Source: CBDESN01 sp965242495
GTDB taxonomy: Bacteria; Pseudomonadota; Alphaproteobacteria; MPNO01
DNA: 64,000 nucleotides
Direction of reading: 5' to 3'
Assembly (NCBI GenBank): GCA_965242495.1
Contig: OZ251446.1
Coordinates: 1,426,001 to 1,490,000, forward strand
Below the pieces are notes generated by a model, which saw only the letters and a program-made list of their open reading frames with translations, was not told the origin of the DNA and did not search any database. How positions within the stretch are numbered: position 1 is the first letter of the stretch; each line of letters begins with the position of its first letter. Position numbers and translations under genes: made by a program. Below are positions 49,209-58,568 of the stretch, in pieces.

Positions 49209-49259
49209 CCTCGAGCCCCGGCGCTCGAGGTTGCAACGGGGGGGGGGGGGGGGTATATT
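49209..49259 (+). promoter_or_regulatory. Putative phase-variable promoter with a poly-G spacer and adjoining inverted repeat
   Basis: TTGCAA (49231-49236, 4 of 6 to TTGACA) and TATATT (49254-49259, 5 of 6 to TATAAT) are exactly 17 bases apart, and 16 of those 17 bases are an unbroken G run (49238-49253). Gain or loss of G by slippage would move the hexamers off the optimal spacing and change transcription, as known for Neisseria surface-protein promoters. Directly upstream is a perfect inverted repeat CCTCGAGC (49209-49216) / GCTCGAGG (49223-49230), a possible regulator site. Predicted transcription start is near 49266, about 58 bases before the autotransporter ATG. Confidence 0.7.
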
Positions 49260-49323
49260 TGTGCGTCTGCGCCGGATCTTCCGTTCCGCGAACGGGCGCC
49301 GTGGAGAGTGAGGAGAGCATCGG

Positions 49324-52300
49324 ATGAATGCGCGCTTTGCCGACAAGACCGACCGAATCGACGCGCCGACGGCCCGCAGCCGGCGAGGGGCGCTCGCCCT
49401 GACGCTGGCCGCCGTCCTCGCCCTCGGCGCCGGGGAGGCGGCGGCGCAGGACTCCCGGGTATGCGACAACGCCTACTCCGTCCTCCCCCTCGGCACCACC
49501 GAAGAACGGGTCCGTGAGCTCTCGGGCCTCCTCCGCCAAGGGGCCATCGCGGAGAGCCCCCACGTTTCGATCTATTGCCGCTACGGCCGCGCCGACCGCA
49601 ACAACCGCGGCTTCCTCGTCCACAATCCCCAGATCGTCGTCGTGGACGATTTCGTCCCCGGCATCGAAGCCTTCCACGAGGGCGTCGGCGATCTCAGCAT
49701 CTTCGTCCATTCCGTCTCCGGGCAACCCGGCAGCGCCGGCGACTTCCAACACCACTCGCCGGCCGATTACGGCCAGGGCATCTTCACCACGGGCAACGCC
49801 GAGGATTACCTCACCGGCGAGGACTCCTACGGCATCCACGTCCGCCACACCGGCGAGGGCCGGGCCGGCATCGACGTCCGCAACGTCTCGGTGCGCACCA
49901 CCGGCGACCAGTCCCACGGCGTCTACGCCTGGCAGCAAGGCTCCTACCGCCTCGACGAAGACGGCGACGCCTATCGCGCCCCCGGCGCGGTGATCGTCAA
50001 CCTGATCGAGACCGACCGCGACCGCGACCAGCGCGTCCGCCCGCTGGTCGCGACCAGCGGCGACTATGCCGACGCGATCCGGGCCCAATACACCCGCGCC
50101 GCCGCGCGAGGCCATATCGCCGTCACCGTGGAGGGCTACACCGTCGCCACCGGGGGCACCCTGCCCCCGGAGGCGCTCGTCAACCCGCAGGATCCGAGGG
50201 CCCCGCTGGAAGTCGCCTCCCCGCAGGATCCGAGCACCTACGTCTTCGACCCCAGCAGACCCTCCGTCCCCAACCCGGATTACGACCCCGACGACCCGAG
50301 GTCCTCCAGGTTCATCAACGTTCTGGTGCATCCCCATCGTGTGGATGACGCCGGGAATCGGCTGGAGGCCGTTGACCTGCGCCCCTATACTGCCGTCTAT
50401 CTCCCCCGCCTCAACCCGGATCACGACCCCGCCGACCCGGATTCCCCCCGGTTCGTCAGCGGCGGGAACGCCGACATCGCCATCTGGAACGGCCGTTACT
50501 TCGTGTCGCAGGGCGCGATCCAGGCCGAGGACGTCACCGCCTGTCAGGGCATATCCACGGCGGAAGGGCGCCGCGCCTGTTACGAGAACAGGGTAGCGGC
50601 CAGAAGCGAGGACAACACGCCCACCGGCTTCAACGCCCGGGGCGTCTACGCCAGCCACGAGGGCCACGGCGACATCCGCATCCGCGTCACCGATACCAAC
50701 ATCCGAACCGGGACCGCGGACGACATCCAAGCCCCGGGCGCGGACGCCCAGGGCATCTACGCCACCCATACCGGCAGGACCATCGTGTGCGGCGAACCCG
50801 GCAGCGGCTGTCGGGTCGGCGGAGGCACCACGCCGGGCGGAGGCGGCGTCTCCATCGTCGTCACCGGCGGCGCCATCGACACCCAGGGCGAGGACTCCCA
50901 CGGGATCTGGGCGCGCCATCGCGGCGACAGCGGCGCCGACGAGGCTGACGGCAGCGTCGACCCCGACGACATCGGCGCCGGCAACGTCGCCATCGCCGTC
51001 ACCGACGCCGACATCGACACCGCCGGCGCCCACGCCAGCGGCGTCTACGGCCTGATCCAGCAGACCTGCACCGCCGACACCGCCGAGGGTTGCAGGGAAG
51101 CCGAAAACTTGGTCGAGGGCACCGGCGTCGGCGACGTCGACATCGCCGTCACCCGCGGCTCCATCGACACCAAGGGCGTCGGCGGCGCCTACGCCGTCCA
51201 CGCCCGGCACGATAATACGGGCGCCATCGCCGTCCGCCTGACCGGCGTCGCCGCCGCCACCGAAGGCGGCCAGGCCCATGGCGTCTTCGCCGATCACGGC
51301 GGCTCCGCGGGCGCCGTCTCCGTGACCGTGGACGGCGGCTCCGTCGCGACGCAGGGCGACGGCGCCCACGGCGTCTACGGCGCACATGCCGGCGGCGGCG
51401 ACGTGACCGTCGGCGTCATGAACGGCGCCGCGGTCACGACGAAAGGCAGCGGCGCCCAGGGCGTCCGGGCCGACCTCGCCGGCGACGGGAGCCTGACCGT
51501 CAACCTGGCGGGCGACGTCACCAAGATCACCACGGAGGGCGAAAGCTCCGAGGGCGTCCTGGCCCTGCATCTCGGCAGCGGCGCCCTCGCCATCGGGATG
51601 ACGGGCGGCGTCGTCAAGACGACGGGCATCGAGGCCCACGGCCTCTACGCCTCGCATACCGGCGCCGCGGGAACCGTTTCCGTCTCCGTGAGCGGCGGCT
51701 CGGTCACGGCCGAGGGCGCCGACAGCGCCGGCGTGCTGGCGCATCACGGCGCGGACGACCGCGAGGGCGCCGTGACGGTGACCGTGGGCCAGGGCGCCAG
51801 CGTCACGGGCGGGCTGGTCGGCATCCAGCTGATCGCCGACGCCGACGCGGACGGCAACATCCCGACCAGGACGGTCAACGTGGACGGAACGGTCAGGGGC
51901 GTCTCCGGCGCGGGGATACACCTGCCCACCGGCGGCGCGGTGAACGTCGGCGCGACCGGCTCGGTGAGCGGCGCGTCGGTCGGCGTCTTCTCCAACGGAG
52001 ACCACGACGCCGACGTGACGGTGGCCGGCGCCGTGACGGGCGACGTCCTCAAGGAGGGCGGCGGCGTTCTGACCTTCACCTCCCAGGCCGGCGGCGCGAT
52101 GACCGGAAACGTCCACGGCCGCGGGACCGGCGACCTGACGGCGGACGTGGCCGGCGCGCTTACGGGCGATGTCCTCAACGAGGGCGATGGCGACCTGACC
52201 TTCATCTCCCGGGCCGGCGGCGCGGTGACCGGAAACGTCTACAGCCGCGGGGCCGGCGACCTGATGGCGACGATTTCGGGAACGGTCACCGGCGACGTTC

Positions 52301-53973
52301 TCGGCCTCGGCTCGGGCGACCACACCGTCACGGTGAGGCAAGGCGGGACGGTCGGCGGGACCGTCCGGCTCGCCGCCAGCACGGTGGCGGTGGACGGCGC
52401 GGCCGGGCGCGTGTGGCTGGAGAACGGCGGCGTCGTGACGGTCGGCGCGACCGGCCGGATCGCCGGGATCCAGGGCGCGGCGATCCGCAGCGACGCCGGC
52501 GACCTGACCACGACTCTGGCCGGCGCGCTTACGGGCGACGTCCTCGCTTTGGGGACCGGGACGCATCGGATCACGGTGGCGGAAGGCGGCGACGTCAAGG
52601 GCGTGGTGCATGTGGCGACGGAGGTCGTGCGGGGAGACCCGGAAAAAAGCGCGGTGAGGGTGAACGGCGCGGTCGGCCAACTCCGTCTCCCCCTGGGCGG
52701 CGCGCCGACGGTCGGCCCGAAAGGCCGGATCAGGGGCATAGACGGTATCGCGATATCGGCCCCCGGACGCAGTGTCGACCTCCTGATCCAGGAAGACCCC
52801 GGGGAGCCGCCGGGCGAAGCCTTGGACCGGGTGGAAGGCGGGATCGATGCGGCTGAAAGGAGCGTGTCTCTCCAAGCACCCGACGGATCGGTTTCGCTGC
52901 TAGGGCGTCTGGGCGCGACGACGGCGGCCCCGCGCGGGCCCTACGACCTGGGTTTGGACGAGGACGGGACCCCGGTTCGCGCATTCGCGCCGCGGGCGCG
53001 GGTCTACGAGGCGCTGCCGTCCGTCCTTCTGGGGCTGAACGAACCGTCGACGCATCGGGAGTGGATGGCCGCGGCGCGGTCGTCGAACGGCGCCTGGGCG
53101 GCGATGGAGGTGGGCGGCGGCGACTGGAAGGCGAAGCGTTCGACGTCGACCCGAAACCCGCCGGGTTCCGGGATCCCCTCGGCCTCCGGCGTCTCCTACC
53201 GCAGCCATCGCCGCGGCGTGCGCGCCGGCATCGACTTCCCGGTCCGCGGGAACGGCTTGGCGGGCGTCTCGATGCATCATCATCGCGTGTCCGCGGAGCT
53301 GCCGAGGATGGGCATCGAAACGGGGATCGACAGCGAGATCCAGGCGGCGGGGACCGGCGTCGGCGTGTCGGGCGCGTGGCGGTCCGGGAAAGGCGCCTAT
53401 GCAGGCGTCTACCTGGACGGGCGGGCGCAGGCGACGTGGTACACGGCGGACCTGACCTCCGGAATCCGCGGCGACCTGAAGTCGGGCGCGCGGGGCGTCG
53501 GCTACGCGGTGGCTCTGGAGGCCGGCCGGCGGACCGAGACGATCCTGGCCGGCCTGGGCGAGGTGGCGCTGACCCCGCGGGCCCGGCTGATGGGATCCTG
53601 GGTGAACCTGAAGGACTTCACCGACCAGACCGACCGGATGGGCAACCAGGGCAACACGGTGTCCATGGGCAAGGGGCGGAGCATGACCGGCCGCGCGGGG
53701 ATGAGCGTGGAGGTCGCCCCGGCCGGCCTCGGCGGCGGCCGCGTGTTCGGCTCCGTGGACCTGGAGCGCGCGCTCCAGGCGAAGACGCGGATTTCGGCGG
53801 GCGGGACGACGCTGTCGTCGAAGGCGAAGCCGACGCGGGTTCATCTGGAGCTGGGCGCCGCCGCCGGGTGGAAGGACGGCCGGTACGCGATGCAGGCGAC
53901 CGTGGGGTACATGGCGGGCGGCGGCGGCAACCGCGACTACCGCGGCGCGCTGAACCTGAAGCTGCGGTTCTGA
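49324..53973 (+). CDS. Large autotransporter (type V secretion) surface protein
   Basis: Protein of 1549 aa. A long signal peptide (RRGALALTLAAVLALGAGEA, cleavage probably after residue 41) exports it. The passenger (about 42-1200) is a beta-helix built of imperfect 30-35-residue repeats of the type GGSVATQGDGAHGVYGAHAG between about 440 and 830, then a second repeat type around GALTGDVLNEGDGDLTF (about 900-1090). The last 300 residues form the outer-membrane barrel: repeated amphipathic strands such as RAGIDFPVRG and GAYAGVYLDGRAQATWY, ending in LNLKLRF with terminal phenylalanine. GAGGAGA precedes the ATG. It is monocistronic, flanked by REP copies on both sides, and behind a probable phase-variable promoter. 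Adhesion or host interaction is likely; ligand unknown. Confidence 0.9.
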   Translation: MNARFADKTDRIDAPTARSRRGALALTLAAVLALGAGEAAAQDSRVCDNAYSVLPLGTTEERVRELSGLLRQGAIAESPHVSIYCRYGRADRNNRGFLVHNPQIVVVDDFVPGIEAFHEGVGDLSIFVHSVSGQPGSAGDFQHHSPADYGQGIFTTGNAEDYLTGEDSYGIHVRHTGEGRAGIDVRNVSVRTTGDQSHGVYAWQQGSYRLDEDGDAYRAPGAVIVNLIETDRDRDQRVRPLVATSGDYADAIRAQYTRAAARGHIAVTVEGYTVATGGTLPPEALVNPQDPRAPLEVASPQDPSTYVFDPSRPSVPNPDYDPDDPRSSRFINVLVHPHRVDDAGNRLEAVDLRPYTAVYLPRLNPDHDPADPDSPRFVSGGNADIAIWNGRYFVSQGAIQAEDVTACQGISTAEGRRACYENRVAARSEDNTPTGFNARGVYASHEGHGDIRIRVTDTNIRTGTADDIQAPGADAQGIYATHTGRTIVCGEPGSGCRVGGGTTPGGGGVSIVVTGGAIDTQGEDSHGIWARHRGDSGADEADGSVDPDDIGAGNVAIAVTDADIDTAGAHASGVYGLIQQTCTADTAEGCREAENLVEGTGVGDVDIAVTRGSIDTKGVGGAYAVHARHDNTGAIAVRLTGVAAATEGGQAHGVFADHGGSAGAVSVTVDGGSVATQGDGAHGVYGAHAGGGDVTVGVMNGAAVTTKGSGAQGVRADLAGDGSLTVNLAGDVTKITTEGESSEGVLALHLGSGALAIGMTGGVVKTTGIEAHGLYASHTGAAGTVSVSVSGGSVTAEGADSAGVLAHHGADDREGAVTVTVGQGASVTGGLVGIQLIADADADGNIPTRTVNVDGTVRGVSGAGIHLPTGGAVNVGATGSVSGASVGVFSNGDHDADVTVAGAVTGDVLKEGGGVLTFTSQAGGAMTGNVHGRGTGDLTADVAGALTGDVLNEGDGDLTFISRAGGAVTGNVYSRGAGDLMATISGTVTGDVLGLGSGDHTVTVRQGGTVGGTVRLAASTVAVDGAAGRVWLENGGVVTVGATGRIAGIQGAAIRSDAGDLTTTLAGALTGDVLALGTGTHRITVAEGGDVKGVVHVATEVVRGDPEKSAVRVNGAVGQLRLPLGGAPTVGPKGRIRGIDGIAISAPGRSVDLLIQEDPGEPPGEALDRVEGGIDAAERSVSLQAPDGSVSLLGRLGATTAAPRGPYDLGLDEDGTPVRAFAPRARVYEALPSVLLGLNEPSTHREWMAAARSSNGAWAAMEVGGGDWKAKRSTSTRNPPGSGIPSASGVSYRSHRRGVRAGIDFPVRGNGLAGVSMHHHRVSAELPRMGIETGIDSEIQAAGTGVGVSGAWRSGKGAYAGVYLDGRAQATWYTADLTSGIRGDLKSGARGVGYAVALEAGRRTETILAGLGEVALTPRARLMGSWVNLKDFTDQTDRMGNQGNTVSMGKGRSMTGRAGMSVEVAPAGLGGGRVFGSVDLERALQAKTRISAGGTTLSSKAKPTRVHLELGAAAGWKDGRYAMQATVGYMAGGGGNRDYRGALNLKLRF

Positions 53974-54153
53974 ACCGCAGCCCCGACGGCCGCGCGGCAA
54001 TGACGAGGGGGCTGCGATGATGGCCCAGAGAGGCCATCGTCCCGGCCCCCCTCCCCCCGTCCTTCCCCGCCCTGGATTCCTGCTCCCGTGGGGACGAAGG
54101 GCCTGTGACGTCGCCTCGAGGCGGCCGCCAGGCCCCGCCCTTGCCTGCCCTGG

Positions 54154-54261
54154 ATTCCCGCTTTCGCGGGAATGACGAGGGTGGCTGCGATGACGGCCAA
54201 GGGAGGCCGTCGGCTCGAGGCGGATACGCCAACAATTCGTCATTCCCGCGAAAGCGGGAAT
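54154..54261. repeat. Inverted pair of REP hairpins downstream of the autotransporter
   Basis: One hairpin in reverse orientation (ATTCCCGC-TTTC-GCGGGAAT, 54154-54173) and one direct (54242-54261) are separated by the family's spacer (ggccaagggaggccgtcggctcgaggcggat). A less conserved unit precedes them (about 54000-54110). This accounts for most of the 438-bp gap before rplU; no gene is seen in it. Confidence 0.85.
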
Positions 54262-54332
54262 CCATATTCGTACCCCGCTTCCTGTTCCCGTGGGGACAAG
54301 TCGATGAATTTCATGGATCGGCAGGAAAACCG

Positions 54333-54360
54333 TTGACGCGGGCGGGGCCGTCCGTATGAT
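54333..54360 (+). promoter_or_regulatory. Promoter of the rplU operon
   Basis: TTGACG (54333-54338), 16 bases, TATGAT (54355-54360): five of six matches in each hexamer. The start would be near 54367, leaving a 45-base leader before the rplU ATG at 54412. It lies just after the REP pair. Confidence 0.7.
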
Positions 54361-54411
54361 CGGCTCGCGTCGGCGGACGCCGGCGCAACCTTGGGAGTCG
54401 TGGTCGGCGCG

Positions 54412-54750
54412 ATGTACGCAGTCATCCGGACCGGCGGGAAGCAATACCGGGTCGCCAGGGACGACGTGATCGCCGTGGAGCGGCTCGCCGGCGACGCGGG
54501 CGACGATGTGGAGTTCGACCGGGTGCTCATGCTCGACGACGGCGCCGCCCGCCGGATCGGGACGCCCGTGGTCGAAGGCGCCCGGGTCGCCGCGACGGTG
54601 CTCGACCAGACCCGCAACGAAAAGATCGTCGTGTTCAAGAAGAAGCGCCGCAAGAACTACCGCCGGACGCGGGGCCATCGCCAGCGCGTCACGGTGGTCC
54701 GGATCACCGACATCCTGACCGCGGGCGGCGATACCGGGGAGACGTCCTGA
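54412..54750 (+). CDS. rplU: 50S ribosomal protein L21
   Basis: Protein of 112 aa: MYAVIRTGGKQYRV start, VEFDRVLMLDD, and the basic FKKKRRKNYRRTRGHRQ segment that contacts 23S rRNA, ending VRITDIL. Size and motifs are standard. Its stop shares one base with the rpmA start. It leads the conserved rplU-rpmA-obgE cluster and has a strong promoter upstream. Confidence 0.98.
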   Translation: MYAVIRTGGKQYRVARDDVIAVERLAGDAGDDVEFDRVLMLDDGAARRIGTPVVEGARVAATVLDQTRNEKIVVFKKKRRKNYRRTRGHRQRVTVVRITDILTAGGDTGETS

Positions 54751-55025
54751 TGGCGCACAAGAAGGCGGGCGGCAGCTCGCGCAACGGCCGCGACTCGGCG
54801 GGGCGCCGGCTCGGGCTCAAGAAGTCGGGCGGCCAGGCCGTCCTGCCCGGCAACATCATCGTCCGCCAGCGCGGCGCCAAATATCACCCGGGCGTCAACG
54901 TCGGCATGGGCCGGGACCACACCATCTTCGCCACCGCGCCCGGCCGGGTGGCCTTCCGCCGCCGCGCCAACGACCGCATCTACGTCTCGGTCGAGCCGCC
55001 CCCGGCCCCGGCGGCCGCCGAATAG
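54750..55025 (+). CDS. rpmA: 50S ribosomal protein L27
   Basis: Protein of 91 aa beginning MAHKKAGGSSRNGRDS, the N-terminal tail that reaches the peptidyl-transferase centre, followed by GRRLGLKKSGGQAVLPGNIIV and RQRGAKYHPG. No cleaved N-terminal extension (a Firmicutes trait) is present. ATG overlaps the rplU stop by one base. Confidence 0.98.
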   Translation: MAHKKAGGSSRNGRDSAGRRLGLKKSGGQAVLPGNIIVRQRGAKYHPGVNVGMGRDHTIFATAPGRVAFRRRANDRIYVSVEPPPAPAAAE

Positions 55026-55040
55026 CCGCCTTCGGGCGGC
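55025..55040 (+). terminator. UUCG-loop hairpin after rpmA
   Basis: GCCGCC-TTCG-GGCGGC starts on the last base of the rpmA stop codon. It is a very stable tetraloop hairpin without a following T-run, so it may act as partial terminator or 3'-end protector that lowers expression of obgE relative to the ribosomal genes. Function is inference. Confidence 0.4.
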
Positions 55041-55074
55041 GCGGGACGCCCGCGGCCGCCCGCTCCCGCGATCC

Positions 55075-56088
55075 GTGAAGTTTCTCGATCAGGCGACGGT
55101 CTCCATCCGGAGCGGCGACGGCGGCCCCGGCTGCCTCAGCTTCCGCCGCGAGAAATACGTCGAGTTCGGCGGGCCGGACGGCGGCGACGGCGGCCGCGGC
55201 GGCGACGTGCGCGCCGAGGTCGTGGACGGCCTCAACACGCTGATCGATTTCCGCTACCGGCGGCATTTCCGCGCCGGCCGCGGCCGCGGCGGCGCGGGCC
55301 GCGGCCGGACCGGCGCCGCCGGCGAGGACGCGGTCCTGCGCCTGCCCGCCGGGACCCAGATCCTCGACGAGGACGGAGCGACGGTGATCGCCGATCTCAC
55401 CCGCGTCGGCGAGACCGCCCGCCTGCTCGCAGGCGGGCGCGGCGGCAGGGGCAATCTCCGCTTCAAGACGTCCACCGACCGCGCGCCGCGCCGGGCCGAG
55501 CCGGGCGAGCCCGGCGGCGAGCGTCGCATCCGGCTGCGGCTCAAGCTGATCGCCGACGCCGGGCTGATCGGGATGCCCAACGCCGGGAAATCGACCCTCC
55601 TCGCCCGGCTCTCCCGCGCCCGCCCCAGGATCGCCGACTATCCGTTCACCACGCTGACGCCGGCGCTCGGCGTCGTGAACGGCGATGCGGCCGGCGGCGA
55701 GGAGGAGTTCGTCCTCGCCGACATTCCCGGCCTGATCGAGGGCGCGCATGGCGGCGCCGGGCTGGGCGACAGGTTCCTGGGCCATGTCGAGCGCTGCGGC
55801 GTCCTGGTGCATCTGGTCGATGCGACGCGCGACGACGCGGCCGGCGCCTGGCGGTCGATCCGCGGCGAGCTCGCGGCCTATGGGCGCGGGCTCGCGGAAA
55901 AGGACGAGCTGATCGCGCTCAACAAATGCGATGCGTTGAGCGCGGCGGAGGCGGATCGGCGACGCCACGCCCTGGAGGTCGCCGCCGGCAAGCCGGTCGC
56001 CGCCGTCTCCGCGGCCGGCGGGGCCGGCGTCGCCGCGCTGGCGGGCGCGATCCGGCGTCGGCTCGACGCCCGGCGCGGCCGGCCGTGA
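55075..56088 (+). CDS. obgE: GTPase Obg/CgtA
   Basis: Protein of 337 aa with the glycine-rich Obg fold (FGGPDGGDGGRGGDV near residues 33-47 and GRGGRGNLRFKTSTDRAPR near 122-140) and a GTPase domain: G1 GMPNAGKSTLL (about 163-173), G2/G3 YPFTTLTPALG and DIPGLIEGA, G4 LNKCD. It works in 50S assembly and stress response. GTG 55075 starts it. It overlaps proB by four bases (GTGA). Confidence 0.97.
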   Translation: MKFLDQATVSIRSGDGGPGCLSFRREKYVEFGGPDGGDGGRGGDVRAEVVDGLNTLIDFRYRRHFRAGRGRGGAGRGRTGAAGEDAVLRLPAGTQILDEDGATVIADLTRVGETARLLAGGRGGRGNLRFKTSTDRAPRRAEPGEPGGERRIRLRLKLIADAGLIGMPNAGKSTLLARLSRARPRIADYPFTTLTPALGVVNGDAAGGEEEFVLADIPGLIEGAHGGAGLGDRFLGHVERCGVLVHLVDATRDDAAGAWRSIRGELAAYGRGLAEKDELIALNKCDALSAAEADRRRHALEVAAGKPVAAVSAAGGAGVAALAGAIRRRLDARRGRP

Positions 56089-57224
56089 CCGCCGCGGCTC
56101 GCGCGGACGCCGCATCGCGGCTCGCCGCGACGCGGCGGCTGGTGGTCAAGATCGGCTCCAGCCTGCTCGTCGACGACGACGCGGGCGCCGTCCGGCGGGA
56201 CTGGCTCGAAGCGCTGTGCGAGGACGTCGCCGCGCTCCGCGAACGCGGCGTCGAAGTCCTCCTGGTCTCCTCCGGCGCGATCGCGATCGGCCGCCGCCGG
56301 CTCGCGCTCGGGCCGCGCGGGCTGCGGCTCGAGGAGCAGCAGGCCGCGGCCGCGGCCGGCCAGATCCGGCTGGCGCACGCCTGGCAGGAAGCGCTCGCCG
56401 GCCATGGCCTCGCCGCCGCGCAGCTGTTGCTGACCCTTGCCGACACCGAGGAGCGGCGGCGTCACCTGAACGCCCGCAGCACGATCGGGATGCTGCTCCG
56501 GCTCGGCGCCGTCCCCGTCATCAACGAGAACGACACCGTGGCCACCGAGGAGATCCGCTTCGGCGACAACGACCGGCTGGCGGCGCGCGTGGCCCAGATG
56601 GCGAGCGCCGACACGCTGGTGCTGCTGTCCGACATCGACGGACTCTACAGCCGCGACCCGAGGCGCGCGGGCGAAGCGCGCTTCGTCCCCGAAGTGACCG
56701 AGGTGACGGCCGAGATCGAGGCGATGGCGGCCCCGGCCCCGGCCGGATACAGTTCGGGCGGCATGGTGACCAAGCTCGAAGCCGCCAAGATCGCGCTCGC
56801 CGCCGGTTGCGGCATGGTCATCGCCGACGGCAAGCCGCGTCGCCCGCTGCGGGCGATCGCCGACGGCGCCCGCTGCACTTGGTTCGTCCCCAAGGCGGAG
56901 CCCCGGACCGCCCGCAAGCGCTGGATCGCCGGCGCCATCGCCCCGGCGGGGACGATCGCCGTCGACGACGGCGCGGCGCGCGCCCTCCTCCGCGGCAAGA
57001 GCCTGCTGCCGGCCGGCGTCGTCGAGGTCGAAGGCGCGTTCGAGCGCGGCGATGCGGTCCTGATCCGGGATTCCGCCGGGCGGGCGCTGGGACGCGGCCT
57101 CATCGCCTATTCGGCGGCGGACGCCCTGCGCATCGCCGGCCACAAAAGCCGTGAAATCGAAGCCCGGCTGGGCTACCGTGGCCGCGACGAGATGATCCAC
57201 AGGGACGATCTGGTCCTCGACTGA
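56085..57224 (+). CDS. proB: Glutamate 5-kinase
   Basis: Protein of 379 aa: amino-acid kinase domain (LVVKIGSSLLVD near residue 19, VSSGAIAIGRRRL, VINENDTV, SDIDGLYSRDPR, SSGGMVTKLEAAKIA) plus C-terminal PUA domain (about 285-370). First step of proline synthesis from glutamate. GTG start overlaps the obgE stop. proA follows after 19 bases. Confidence 0.97.
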   Translation: MTAAARADAASRLAATRRLVVKIGSSLLVDDDAGAVRRDWLEALCEDVAALRERGVEVLLVSSGAIAIGRRRLALGPRGLRLEEQQAAAAAGQIRLAHAWQEALAGHGLAAAQLLLTLADTEERRRHLNARSTIGMLLRLGAVPVINENDTVATEEIRFGDNDRLAARVAQMASADTLVLLSDIDGLYSRDPRRAGEARFVPEVTEVTAEIEAMAAPAPAGYSSGGMVTKLEAAKIALAAGCGMVIADGKPRRPLRAIADGARCTWFVPKAEPRTARKRWIAGAIAPAGTIAVDDGAARALLRGKSLLPAGVVEVEGAFERGDAVLIRDSAGRALGRGLIAYSAADALRIAGHKSREIEARLGYRGRDEMIHRDDLVLD

Positions 57225-57243
57225 CGGCGGCGCGGGGAGCGGC

Positions 57244-58521
57244 ATGGCGGAGGCGGTCACCGTCCCGGAGATCCACGATGCGATGCTGCGGCTCGCGCGC
57301 GACGCGCGGGCCGCGGCGCGGTCGCTCGCCGGGACGCCGGCGGCGGCGAAGAACCGGGCGCTCCAGGCGAGCGCGGCCCGCCTCCGGGCCGAGGCCGACC
57401 GGCTGCTGGAAGCCAACGCCGCCGATCTGGCCGCGGCCCGCGACCGGGGCGTGAGCGCCGCTTTGGCCGACCGGCTGGCGCTCGACGGGCCGCGGATCGA
57501 GGCGATGGCGGCCGGGCTGGAGGCGGTCGCGGCGCTTCCCGACCCGGTGGGCGAGGTGATCGCCGCCTGGACCCGCCCCAACGGCCTCGACATCTCCCGC
57601 GTCCGGGTGCCGCTCGGCGTGATCGGCATCGTCTACGAGTCGCGCCCCAACGTGACCGCGGACGCCGGCGGCCTGTGCCTGAAATCGGGCAACGCCGCGA
57701 TCCTGCGCGGCGGCTCCGAGAGCTTCCGTTCCTCGACCGCGATCCTGGCCTGCCTGCGGGGCGGGCTGGACGACGCCGGATTGCCGGCGGCCGCGATCCA
57801 GCACGTCCCCACCCGCGACCGCTCGGCGGTGGGCGAGATGCTGGCGATGTCCGATCTGATCGACGTGATCGTCCCGCGCGGCGGCAAGTCGCTGATCGAG
57901 CGCGTGCTGCGGGAGAGCCGCATCCCGGTGCTCGCGCATCTCGACGGCAACTGCCACGTCTATATCGACGCCGACGCCGATCCCGCGATCGCGCGCGACG
58001 TGGCGTTCAACGCCAAGATGCGGCGCACCGGCATATGCGGGGCCGCCGAATCGCTGCTGGTCGACAGGCGGGTCGCCCGCGACGTCCTGCCGCCGATCAT
58101 CGACGACCTCGCCCGCGCCGGCTGCGAGCTGCGGGGCGACCCGCCGACGCAGGCCCTCGACGATCGCGTGACCGCCGCGACCGAGGCGGACTGGACCACC
58201 GAATATCTCGACGCCGTCATCGCGATCCGCCAGGTCGACGGCGTGGACGGCGCCATCGAGCACATCAACGCCTATGGTTCGCATCACACCGACTCGATCG
58301 TCACCCGCGACGCCGCCCGCGCCGAGCGGTTCCTGGAGCGCGTCGATTCCGCCATCGTGCTGCACAACGCCTCGACCCAGTTCGCCGACGGCGGCGAGTT
58401 CGGCATGGGCTCCGAGATCGGCATCTCGACCGGCCGGCTGCACGCGCGCGGGCCGGTCGGCGCCGAACAGCTCACCACGTTCAAATACGTGGTCCGCGGA
58501 TCCGGGCAGGTCCGGCCCTGA
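57244..58521 (+). CDS. proA: Glutamate-5-semialdehyde dehydrogenase (gamma-glutamyl phosphate reductase)
   Basis: Protein of 425 aa with the ALDH-like ProA pattern: VPLGVIGIVYESRPNVTAD (about 119-137), CLKSGNAAILRGGSE, IPVLAHLDGNCHVYID, and the catalytic cysteine in RRTGICGAAESLLVD. Uses NADPH to reduce gamma-glutamyl phosphate. It is immediately after proB, giving a proBA pair, and is followed by nadD. Confidence 0.97.
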   Translation: MAEAVTVPEIHDAMLRLARDARAAARSLAGTPAAAKNRALQASAARLRAEADRLLEANAADLAAARDRGVSAALADRLALDGPRIEAMAAGLEAVAALPDPVGEVIAAWTRPNGLDISRVRVPLGVIGIVYESRPNVTADAGGLCLKSGNAAILRGGSESFRSSTAILACLRGGLDDAGLPAAAIQHVPTRDRSAVGEMLAMSDLIDVIVPRGGKSLIERVLRESRIPVLAHLDGNCHVYIDADADPAIARDVAFNAKMRRTGICGAAESLLVDRRVARDVLPPIIDDLARAGCELRGDPPTQALDDRVTAATEADWTTEYLDAVIAIRQVDGVDGAIEHINAYGSHHTDSIVTRDAARAERFLERVDSAIVLHNASTQFADGGEFGMGSEIGISTGRLHARGPVGAEQLTTFKYVVRGSGQVRP

Positions 58522-58568
58522 CCGTCTACACCTTCATCCGCCGGGGGCTCGATGCGCCGGGGCTGCGG

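Noticed and set aside
49171..52875. Antisense frame of over 1200 codons opposite the autotransporter
   Set aside because: It mirrors the passenger's repeated codons; it has no ribosome site or domain, and it runs across the promoter region.
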